From contig NC_135244.1 in the NCBI RefSeq assembly GCF_947623445.1, positions 15,810,860-15,874,859 of the forward strand: DNA of 64,000 nt. Direction: 5' to 3'. The notes below the pieces were generated by a model. That model saw only the letters and a program-made list of their open reading frames with translations, was not told the origin of the DNA and ran no database searches. This DNA comes from Clavelina lepadiformis. Taxonomy: Eukaryota > Chordata > Ascidiacea > Aplousobranchia > Clavelinidae. Positions 50,701 through 62,255 of this stretch are shown one piece after another. How positions within the stretch are numbered: the first letter of the stretch is position 1; each line of letters opens with the position of its first letter. The position numbers and the translations under genes are program-made.

Positions 50701-53700
50701 GAGTTGTCAGTTGTTTACTGCCGCAGATTTTGTATTCGTTTGTATTGTTCTCTATGAGGTTCTTGTCTTGTATTTGAGGAGTGCGTGATATCTTTACTGC
50801 CGTTAGTAGCCGCGGGCGTATTAAGAGACGCGTCGGTTGTAGCAAATAGGTCGTTTCTTCTTCGAGACTTTTCCGCCCCAGTGGTCACTTTCAACCAACT
50901 GGTCGTCTCACGCACGCGACTTTATTGTTTTGCTTTTACTGCCTTTTGATCTGGTAAATGTTCCACTTCATTAAAATTTAAAGGCGACTGTAGGAATCGT
51001 TTAATTGTGGCTTGACAACCATAGACTTCGGAAGAGCACCACCCGGCTATGACCTACTATGACTTAGAGCAACTTTCTTGTCACCACAGCTGTCGAATTA
51101 GGTCTATGCTTTCTTAAACTCGGTTTCTGTCAGATTTTTTTTTTCGAGTCTTAAATTAATCACACCTGTTAGCAATTATGATACGTCATGCTAAAATTAC
51201 GGAGCTGTGGATGTTGGGTGATACTTTGTAAGTTACAATTAGTCAATGATGGCCGAAAAAACAACCGATGCCTTCCGTACGTTCACTCGAGCCCGTAATT
51301 GATGCAATGAAGTGAATGCATTTCCCAGTACTCAATCATCTAACGATGCAAAGCCGTTGTCCATTGATTCACAATTCAGACAATCACCCATGTATAAGTC
51401 ATTGTAATTTAGTTATACGTAAAATGATACAGAAAGGTGTTCAGTTGTTTCTAGCTATTGCTTCATCGATTCACGCTAGCATGTTAAGCCGTATTGTGCG
51501 TTATATAGTTTGTGGAAGCTTTACTAAACTTTGTAGCTGGGCCACACACACACATTCGTTTCGACTTCGCCGTCATGAATAATGTAAACGAAACTGGTGG
51601 CAGTAAGTGAATTTTCTCGACCACGGTTAAGTGCATTACAGTTAAATGAAATTAAATTTTAATACCGGCGCTTGTTCCAAAAACAGAATGTATTCAATGT
51701 CTGCTGGGGAAAACTTAAAACCTTCCCTACTATATCAGATTCGGCAGACTTGTAATACATTTAGAACGCGCCAAGCCACTGTACAGCAGCCTAACTGGAG
51801 TTATTTGCAAGGTTGTTATAAGTGACAAAACGCTTCTATACCTAAGATAAGCTTAACGCCTCCGTCCTCCATGTATTGCATACCGGGCGTGAAATACCTC
51901 AAATGAACTTCCTCCGTTTAGACAATTTTAAACCTTTTGGTAATCAATCTCGGTTGAGCTTTTATGTTGGAGGAAAGAGGCAGGTAATTATCGAAAGTTC
52001 CAACTAGCTGTGTAAGCTACGCAGTTGCTTGAGATTGATAGCCTTATCGTGCGTGTTTAGCATTGTTTACGCTATATTATGACCTAGTTGTTAGCAACTA
52101 CGAAATTTCTAACCGATTCTGGTAATCCCCTTTCAAGTTCATGATCAGCTTAACGTCGGTTTTATTCGTATCCGAATGACCGACGAATCAAAAGTGTATT
52201 GAATTCAGAGGCAAAGCGTTGAAACGTAGAAGAACAACCGAATTAGTTTGGAAATCCATTGAATATGTGCGACTGTTGCACTGGGCATATTTACAACACG
52301 ACTGTAATTTCATTTTGTGTGTATTGTGTAGTACCATAAATACGTTCCAGGAAAGACTATTCTTTGTATTGAAAAGCATTTTCTGGACAATCGAAAAGTC
52401 CGTAGATTTTTATCTCGATTGTTAGGGATTTCACCCGACGAAATTCTATGGTAGGATCTGTTCTGGATATTTTTGCTCCGCATGCTACTGTGAGGTTGTA
52501 ACAATAGCAATAAGTTATAACAATAACAGCAACATCTGTTTAATGCTCACACGCATTTATTTCAGCAAAGTGCCGCGATTTGGCGTTTGGGAAGCATTGC
52601 CATTAACAATCTGTGCGCCAGTGCTGACAACCACAGCTACGATAATAATTTTGCGCGTACATTTTGAAATGTTAGATGTGGAGCGTAACGAGTTTAAAAT
52701 TGATACAGAAGGCAGAGTTTAAAGTGCTTAACCCGTGCCGTATGGCAGACGTGGTGCAATGTTTATGCTTAACCATAAAACTAAAACAAAGGATGCTGAT
52801 CTATTAAAAGCGCTCTAAACTTTAATGTGACTCTCTTCAAGCCGATCTTGTAGATTTCGCCAGCGGTAGGTAACCTGAATAAGAATACGGATATTTCCCT
52901 GTGGGAAATTGCATCCTTCTTACGCCAGCGTAGATTATTCTGTTCATTTATGAAGTGTTCACCTGTTTCAATTTTATTGAGCGCTCATTGAGAAAAGTAG
53001 GTCAACGCGAGCTCCGGATCATATTATGTTGTTAACATACTTATTTGTTCGATTTGTTTCATTGTTAGGGTTTTAGTGGCCGTAGTTTCAATAATCATTT
53101 GCTCTTTGTCTGATCGTATTAGATTAAGCTTACGTAATGTGTTTATACCATACGAGGAGGAAAAATCTCACTACTAAGTAAGATGGGTCTCAGGAGCATT
53201 ATTGAGTGGGCGTTTGGTACTACCCACTATATGCCCTCTTATAGCATGCCGGGTTGCATAATCATTAAACAGAACCCATGGAAATTTGGAGTTACGATGA
53301 CCATATGTCATGTTTTTGTTGATTACGCATCAGATTGCACATGATTTGGAGCGTGCATTGTTTACGCAGATGCAGCGGTTTTCATTTCTTGGAAAAGTGT
53401 TAATTAGAGGCGAACTGAGTCAGAACAGTCGCGTAGATCACAAAATGCAGCCAAATTCAGCGTTCTTGTCACGATTTCAAAGAGGTAATATTAATAAAAC
53501 GTCATTTTATTATTTGTGAGGTTTCAGGCTGCGTAAAATACTATGCACATGAAAGCGGCAAAAACTTGTCTATAGTTTTTTTGGTTTTTATTATTGCTGA
53601 GTGCCGGCGCTTACACAGAAGAACCACGGTGCACGGTCCCACCAAACATAAACATATGCATGACTGGCTAAGTGTTGCAATTTTTCTACTTAAACCTACT

Positions 53701-55997
53701 GCACACTTACGAGTTATGACATCTCACTCACATTGACGTCATACATCTGATAAGCGTGACCAGATTGCAATGCAACTGTATGCGTTCTGTATCGTCGTGT
53801 TTTTGGTTAAGACGACGTTATTGTTGCGAAGGAGATTAATTGGAGATACTTCTCATCTAAAAATTTTGTTGTTTGTCGAGGGGCAGCCGCTGAATAACAA
53901 CAAAGTGCAAACGGTCTTAAATTGAGGCGCACAAAGAAAGTCACGTCGGATTAAGGACAAGCTATGTTTGTTCCTTTACTCTTAAAAAGAACGCAAAGCA
54001 GTGCTTAATGGCACGATCTTACAATGGGATTTTGATTTTTTTATAGCTTATTGGACTTTGCTGAGTTGTGTATTGACATTTGGTCTATTTTGGCGTGGTT
54101 TGTAATATATTAGGACTGTTTTTATTGTATTAGATGTAGTAGTCCTCTGGACGTGTAATAGTAAATATGAGATTTTTATCTAAATATGCAAAGCAGATCT
54201 ATAGCGTTTTTCCAAAAAGTGTTGCATTTATTGACACCGGTGGCATGGGTATTCGTATTGTATATTCTGCGCCGTGTAAACTGCGGAACCATTGTCATAA
54301 CTGTTTCATACGTGTACTACCGTACAAGATTAGTGAGTGTTTTTTGTGTAATCAAATCTTGTGTCTTGTCACCTGCAGTTGCATACATTAGCTTTTGAGT
54401 CGACTTTTAATCTATCACCATTGCATTGTACGTTTTTTCAATGAGTATATCGTTTGTCGCACATCTTGGACAAATGGTGATGGAGCTTTTTGTTTTGATG
54501 GCTTTAGCGATTTTACACGTACAGCAATATGAGATAATGCACATTTATATAACCACGTTTTTGTTGGTCATGGTTTTGCGAAAAACGGTAACTCTCAATT
54601 CTCAAAACAGTTTTAAGAGTACAATGGCATTCTGATATGTCGCTGGGCTACAGCCAATTTAGAAACATTTAGAACACCAATGGCTTTCGTGGTGAACAAA
54701 ACGGTTTAATTTGCATGGGACAGTAGCAAATAAAGCTCCTACTCTTCCTTTTTTTCACGAATGGATTTCATTCATAAGACTTACCTATCCCACTCTTGGC
54801 AATTTAGCTCGTGTGTATTGTACGCACGTATTACATCCGTTTGGATTTCGGCTGTCCATCTGACCAATCGATTGCGTGTGACTATTCACGGAAGTAGTAA
54901 GACCTGTGATTTTTATGGCCGTGTTCACCGAAGTCGTGACGGAAGTGTTTTACGTGTTTCATAGTACAAAAGGTCTGTGCCCCGGTATAAGACTCTAACG
55001 AACCAAACTGATATTTAATATACTCATGGCATTGGCCCAGCATTTTATTGCGGAATTACGCGCTTAGCACAAAATTAGAACATCAGTCGGTAGCTCCAAC
55101 ACACGTAGCTATTAATTAAAAATAGTGACACGCTATGTCTCAAAAAATGAACTGGTGTATTGAATTTTGTTATTCATAGATCCAATGCGTTAATAAAACA
55201 ACTGTACTCGCTGTTTTAAGTGAAGTAATTTCACGAATTGGCTCAGTGACGATTAAATCTGTAATACAGACGCTTATTTCAGCAATTGTTCCTGTCGCTG
55301 GTCTGTACATCAGTCACCGTGTTACGCGTCGCTTTGCTACAGTTTCCTGTGTCTAAACTCTGACATCATTTCCCGTTTTTTTTTCTTTTCTTTACTGTCT
55401 CCCATACGTCACACAGCAAAAACATAATACTTCGTGTTCTATTGCACCTCTACTCCCTTCACAGTGCCTACTATTGAGGAAATAGGTTACGCTTTCAAGT
55501 TAAGCACAATGATTGAATTAAAAGGCAGTTTTCTGTGTCAACGTTTACTGTTTCAACGCTTCACAGCAGTGAGTTGTGTGGTATTAGGTTGTAATAAGTT
55601 AATAACATTTGGCAAACCACCGTCTCAGTGCTTAGTGATTGACGAGCGAGTTCCTGGCAGGATAGCTAGTAGCCATTCGTTAGTAATTTTGTGTAGATCA
55701 TCTTGTTTGTAAACAACCTATGACGTTTTCCATGCTCGTATAGTATAACATCGCAGTGCTCTAATTGTGTTAAGTGTAGACATTTACAAACTTGAGAGAT
55801 TACCATATTTTGAGCTAACAACGTTAAGATGGCTCTTTGACCACATTTTTGAATGATAAACAGGTTAATGTTTTGTAATAATGAAAAGTATTGCTGTGAT
55901 ATGTTTTAGTTAGTACGTCAGTCTTATTGTAGGTGCTTCTGTACATGTTTCTTTTTGCCTGCAAGAAAATTTTACAAAACGTTCATTTCTTTCTCAG
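38783..55997. other. 17-kb region without a recognised gene
   Basis: No phase-consistent exon chain, RNA gene or transposon with clear ends was found. The only frames are short and unlike known families. The sequence is less AT-rich and holds more CpG than the left half. It precedes the NET1/ARHGEF3-like coding exon on the same strand, so it is plausibly upstream regulatory DNA and 5' UTR introns of that gene. A candidate acceptor at 55,997 (TTTCTTTCTCAG) would begin the exon containing the start codon. Confidence 0.4.
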
Positions 55998-56120
55998 CCT
56001 TACGTAATGATAGACCTAACGTGAGTAAGCTTTGTGATAGCGACTGCGGTGAAAGAATACCAAGCTGCGATAGACTGTACAGAACTTTAAAGACTCTCTA
56101 GACGCTATTGTGTTATTGCC

Positions 56121-59100
56121 ATGAAGATGAAACGCTTCTTTGCCAACAAGCACAAAAAGAAGAAATCCACGGACAATTCCGAAACCATTTTTGACTCCAA
56201 GTTACTAGAACTGAGCACAGACACGGATATATCTGGCGAGTTTTACGAAGCTCAGCCAACTCAGAAAACTAGCAAAAAGAAACAAAAACAACAGAAGAAG
56301 AAACTGAAAGCACAGAAGTCTGCCGAGACCTGCGTCGTTCAAAACCCTGCAGCATTAGAAGCTGGACACACATTTCTCACAGCTAACGGCGCCAATGTTG
56401 TGTTGAGAAGAGGTTCAAATACACTGGACGTTCGTCCTCCTGCTGGTCCAGGAAGAAAACGCGACGAGTTCAGGATCCCGGGATCGGAGTCTAGTTCCAG
56501 AACTGCATCTTCTGCTTCCTCGCAATCTTTGTCTAACCAGCGATGGTCGGCAAGACGACCCTGGTCTCTCGTGGAGAGTCTTCGCGAGCAATCTTTAACC
56601 GAATTTAACGAATCCCCAAATAACCATAACTGCGATAACAATCAGCATAACATCTCGGCTCCTCCAGATATCTGCACTCTTCCGCGAGGAATAGCACTTA
56701 ATGATTCTTCACTTACACTCAACTCGAGTGGCAAGGAGCAGAGAGTGAGAACATTCACTCTAGATTTCAGTTTCTTCCGCAAACTTCGAAGGCACAGCGG
56801 ATCGAGTGACAAGAAGTCTCGCCCCGAGTCCGAACCTTTTGCCAGTAACAGTGAAGTGCGGGGTTCATTTCGGTTGAAAATGAAAAGCAAGAAGTTTAAA
56901 AACTCCAAATCGACGTCATCTGCATCCGTTTCTAGCAGAAATTCTGCAAGCTCCTTAACCCCTATAACATACTGTGATGCAGAGTGTGCGGATGTCGACC
57001 AGTCCGCAACGAACGGTGACTGTTCAAATTACGACCCAACCGAAGCAGATATTCCAGAAGAGCAAGATTGCTGTGATTGGTCGTCTTTCCATGGATCCAC
57101 GGAGAAAAGATCCCACAGTTCCTCCAGCAGTGCGAGCAAGGACACTGTAATAAGTATCTCTGACACACCAAACAAATTTGCATTTGCACAAAAGGAAACA
57201 CGAGAAACGAGTGAAAACCAGTGTGAGGTTTGTGCAAATTCTCATCGTGGTAGTGGAGAAAGTTCAGAATGCTGCTGCGCAGAAACTGAAACTGGAACTA
57301 TCCTATCCATCGTTGATACGGACCCAGTTGTGTCCACAAGGCAGGTTGTGCGTCGTCGAAGCCAAACCACAAACGTAAGCCCAGCGTCAAGCAATTATTC
57401 CAGCAATGTTCAAACGGTCTATTCCGCGAGTGTGAGAGACGTGTATCGCGCAAGCACCGAACCTAGTGCGGAAATAGAACCGGCTATTTTGTACGGTGGC
57501 TCCCTTAAATGCATCCCCAGAACTCCACCTTCCCAACTCACCTCTCGAACCCTGCCTAAAAGAATCGGTAGGAATAATGTTGTCGTCAGGATTCAGGATA
57601 TTCAGAAATCCAGCGCGATGTATGCATCTTCTCCTCAGTTGAGCAGCCCTTGTCGAAGAAGTCTTGAACTGAGCAACCTCACCCGACCCAGATCTTCCAC
57701 TGTGAGATTTTCTGAATATTTTAGCGAAATCCCAACCACTCCCGAGGAATCGGATCAGTTTCCAGCCAGTCAGTTGAAGAATGAAAATGCGATGGTGGAC
57801 TCCCCTATCAAGAGAGCGATCGGATACCCGGGCGTTGTTCTCCGACGACATCAGAACCGCCGCAACAAGAAGGCCACCCAGCTGAAAACGTCTAGTGCGG
57901 AATTGTTGCGGGAACGGCGGGCAAAATTCGCCATGTCTCTTAACATGGAAGATTTACCAACGTACGGACAAGTACAGGAGGATGATCTTAAATGGCGCAC
58001 TCTCTCTCTTTTCTCTGCGGAGACTTCAGGAAGCAGGATCGTGCCAAAGCGTTGTTCAGTTGCTGGCGTGGATCGCCAGCAGTTACGGACGGCCCTTCTC
58101 TATCAAAGATGTGCATCTCACTGCACCAGCGTTGACGACATCAGTGCCATCAGTTTCATGCTCGGAGCAGATCAGTCGATTGAGGATCTCAACAACATGG
58201 ACGATGATGAATTCCTTGATCTTTATCTCTCGGCTCGCGACAGCAGCTCGAACAAACGTGACTCGCCGCGTACTAGTCAGACGCAGGTAATGATTGATTA
58301 CGATTTCGCTACAAAATAACCAGTTCCGCTGTTGACTTGTCGTGTCGATTTTGAAAGCAGAATGCAGTCATAGGTGCCAAATATAACCTTGGATCTGCAT
58401 TTGCATGCAATTACACATCTAAATCCGCATGACTAGTAGGGATTTTCATTCGCAGTTTAGTAAGGGCGTAGAGGACTGTGACTATATTTAGCAGTGGTTT
58501 TTAAAGCTATGCCAGAAAACGGAATGTCAGTTTATTTATGCTTTTTATAACGTCATCGTAAATACGATTGTGCCGCAATTTGATTTCTTGTGGTGGTGGT
58601 TTCTCGTCAAAAACGCTGTTGTAGATGGTTTTGTCGAGTCGGCGTTTCATTACTGCATACGTCAGGTAGCACTCGCGTGCAAAACCGCCAACTCGAAGTA
58701 AATGTCAACATTTCGTCGAAACGTGTTCAAATTTTTCCGCCTTTTTTCTTGAATATTTTCAAGGCCAGCGAAAATGCTTGCTATTATTGCGCCAGTCTCG
58801 CGGTTGTTTACTGGACTTACTACTGCTTATTATTATTTTTCACCGAAGCGGTCAACACTCATTTTTTTGTTTGTGAAGTGGAAAACACTGTAATCTGGCA
58901 AGAAATGTACAGATCACTTTTCTGCATATTTACATCGTTTATGATAGGACCGTTTCCTCACCGTTTTCAACTCTAAAATGCTTAAGTGGAATTTTTGTGG
59001 AGAAAAATATCAAGTTTTTTTTTTCGGCGCCTCACAATTAGAAAATCACCTTGAAAGTGTGGGATATTTTGAACGATAATAAAGGTCTGTCATAATGCAT

Positions 59101-62100
59101 TGTTACTTGGAGAACCGTAATAAGTATGTAGTTTATCAATGACCTTTTCATATAGTCTAAACTATACGCCATTGACGTATACAGACACAGGTTAAATCAT
59201 TAAATAAACGATTGGAGCTTTAGGCCACTTTACCTCTTAGTATTCAGGGTGACGCCCAACGCTTGTTTAACGGATTCAACGCCCTATTTTAGACTTTGAC
59301 TTCTTAAAATTAAACCAGCGACTTGGTTCCTGTATGCCTTTATACTAGTTGGCGCAGTTTAGTTATAAAAGATACAATTGTGTGGGCGTGCAGTACAATA
59401 ATAGTGAAGCTTCTTTGATGTTAGTTATGAGGGTACGTGACGCCTATCAAGATTACTTTAAGGTGATTTTGCGTGGAAGATCAGTTGATATTTGGTATCA
59501 AAATTTACATGCAAATGTCGCAACCTTTTCCTAACCAGCTGAAGCTACGTTTGCATCTATCCACTATTTTGTTGGTATTATCACGCCGGCCAGCCAATCG
59601 TGTCGGAGAAGCACGTATCGCTGTAACTTGCACACGAGCTGCAGATTAAAATCATGATACGTAGATTTACGCTAACCTGACGTGGTTGATTTTACGTCAC
59701 ATGCAGCTATTTTGCTCACTGTATCATCTTCTGACCCCCACGCTTATGATAGAGGTAACCAATGCTCTGACGTCATTCAGCGTTGGTGGTGTTTGAAGGA
59801 CCGTTTGTTTTTGCAATGAATCTCTATCGCTTGCTTTGTCGAGCTGAATTCTGAAACCACCCTGAGCTGAGTATATTTACTGGGAATTACCCTCGCTGGA
59901 ATATTAAAATTATGAATTTTAGTAGGAGACATCTTTACGAAGGTTGAGTTTTGCACGAACGTGATATTAATACGACATTGTCCTTTCGGGAAACGCTATG
60001 TATAAACTTTACGTAATTTTTAGCTAATTTTCATACCAATTTCTTATGAATAATGTCACACCCGTTTTATCACAAAACTTCAAGCGCTTTTTGAGAAGCG
60101 TTCTAAATTCTAATAACCGCACCTAGTTCGTCATTAAATTACGTGTCACCGTCACCCAAGATTACTTATTGGTCAATGCATTGACCCGTTGCGTCAAAAC
60201 TTAGTGTAATCCACTGACAAATCCCGCTTTGATTAAAAGTGGCGTGTTAAGAGAAACAAGAGTCGCGTAAGGCGTCATTATCTTTTTTATTATAATTTTA
60301 TTTCTTTTTCATCTCAAATCTTTGCAATGTGATCATTGCATCCGAGCTATAAATAAGCATCCCATGCTGACACCTAGTGTGTATGTGGTCAACGTTGTCA
60401 GGGTATTCACGACCTTTACAGTCGACATTAATGGAGTTTTTAAAACGCCCACAGTAAACAGTTTCATGAAGACGGCACTGCATACGTCGCCAGACTTGGT
60501 GGCGTCAGAAGTCCGTAGGTAGTCTACTTGTTTTCAAGTCTCGGCTTGAAATTTCCGTCGGTCGGTTCTATATTGCCGTTTTCAACACTTCTGTGTTGCT
60601 ACAGCGCCCATCACCTCACTTAGCGCAGGTTAAAAAATACGTCAATTGATCTCCATCAGCGCTGGCAGATGTTTTCGTTTGTTTCGAAGATAACGCCGGT
60701 TGTAGTCGGCTTGTCACGGTGTCAGATTTTTCTGTGATGATCAACAAAATTTCAACTTATTTTGATTTACGCCAGACGCGAATAGTATGTTTGTTCAAAG
60801 CCGCGATGTCGTTCACGTAATGTCGATCGCTTGATCGCCGTTGTAAACATTTTCCGGTTAGTCATAGCAGCCCCCAAGGGGTCGAGAGATAACTCGTCTT
60901 TAACCCATACTGTTTTCAACCCGTTTGTACCACTGTCCAACCTATTGGCACATCATACAAAAAGATCGATATATTTTGAAAATGAAAAAAGAAAAGAGAT
61001 CAGAGCGTTTGAAAAATACCCTCATATCTGCCACAATGACCAAGCAAACTCTTTCGAATTAACTTTTCCTGCATTGCAAAAATTTAACTCCTTATTTTTG
61101 ATTGCGGGGTTCTTTCCGCTGTCGTTTTTATCTGTTACCTTACGTGTAAAACAGCTGCCAGTATCTCCAACTAAGTTGCCGTTTCTTAGAAAAGCGATCT
61201 TTGAAGCTATTGCAAGGGATCTCACGAAAACCAGCACGCTTTTGACACTCGTATACTATCACGACCCAATCAAACGCACGCAATACACTAAAGCATTTGA
61301 TCAAATCATTGTAGATCGCGGTTTAAGTCTATAGAAATGATGACGTGTCTCATAAAACTTATTTTTGGTATTTTCTTCAAAGGATTAACCTTATCAACGT
61401 AATAAAATTATCATGCTATACCGGTGCTTTTGGTGGCCCGATTACTGGAATAGGAAATGACACAAAGTTCCCACACATCCTAGGAACTCGACAACGTTAA
61501 GTGTTAACGATTCCAAGTTTTTCGTTATTTGTAACGTGTGCAAAACTAGATAGCCGAAATACTTTATGGTCGTGTGAGAAGAAACTCAGTTTAATATTTT
61601 CCAGATTATGTTTAATTATTTTCAATTGTTCATCCAAATATAGGTTCTAGTTTCTGTCTTACACGCTAATTTTCATTATGTAAATCGATATTTAAGTTTT
61701 CCTTGCTTTCTTAGGTGTTACTTATGTTTCTTACATATATAGGTCGTAAGTACATGAAACCGCTGCTTCCGCTTCTCAAGATACATAGTATTGTTCTGTT
61801 GTCATGGTTTGCATTTTTGGCGCTTCTGTATGAAATTTGCGAACTTATACTAGTCTTCCCCTGCAACGTTGTGCTTTCGGGTTAGTCAACTACTCTAGTT
61901 TCACATGAAACACGCTGCTTCACATCTGCTAAGGTTAACATCAACACAATTGAACAAATGAAATATTTCATGGAAACTGTTGGTTTTGATCTTGGAAACC
62001 CACTTCTCATCATATCTTAATATTTTCTTTACAGCAAGCCATTAGTTTAATGTTTTAGATTTTGTTATTTTATTGATTAGTCCGATTGTTGCACTTACGC

Positions 62101-62255
62101 CATAGTGTCATTATCGTCACATCGTTGTTGACGCAAACTTTTTAATTTCTTCACAGGAACCTAGCTCAAAACGTGTGAAAAATTTAAGAAAATCTGTGGC
62201 GTCTTTCGCTAATCTCATATCACCTGGGAAACCTGGAAGAAACAACAAGATACAG
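56121..62255 (+). CDS. NET1/ARHGEF3-family Rho guanine nucleotide exchange factor, 5' part (two exons; continues off window)
   Basis: Exon 56121-58286 (722 codons, phase 0) ends CAG|GTAATG. It joins exon 62157-62255 (33 codons, phase 0 at both ends, TTCTTCACAG before, CAG|GTATGC after). The second exon encodes EPSSKRVKNLRKSVASFANL then ISPGK. This matches the E-P-S-N-K-R-V...T-S-L-A-N-L-I-x-P segment just before the DH domain in human NET1 and ARHGEF3, where alternative first exons join at the same residue. The family activates RhoA. The long first exon is unusual. It is Ser-rich and basic, with lysine clusters (about residues 9-16 and 50-66) that could be nuclear signals. It also has a Cys cluster near 368-390 and R-S-S-T-V-R-F-S near 523. 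The ATG is preceded by an in-frame TAA. DH and PH exons must lie to the right. Without splicing the frame stops after ten more codons, at 58319. Confidence 0.85.
58287..62156 (+). other. Large intron of the NET1/ARHGEF3-like gene
   Basis: A 3.87-kb phase-0 intron bounded by CAG|GTAATG and TTCTTCACAG|GAACC. A 167-codon open frame lies inside at 60,831-61,334 but resembles no known protein. By analogy with vertebrate NET1 and ARHGEF3, which use alternative first exons joined at this acceptor, a second promoter could lie here. I could not identify one by eye. Confidence 0.6.

Noticed and set aside
58590-58976. 128-codon open frame after the large exon
   Set aside because: Cys/Phe/Tyr-rich translation with no family resemblance, at the start of an intron or 3' UTR. 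Treated as chance.
60831-61334. 167-codon open frame on the plus strand
   Set aside because: It lies inside the NET1-like intron, resembles no known protein, and has an irregular composition without domain-like pattern. A chance frame is more likely.
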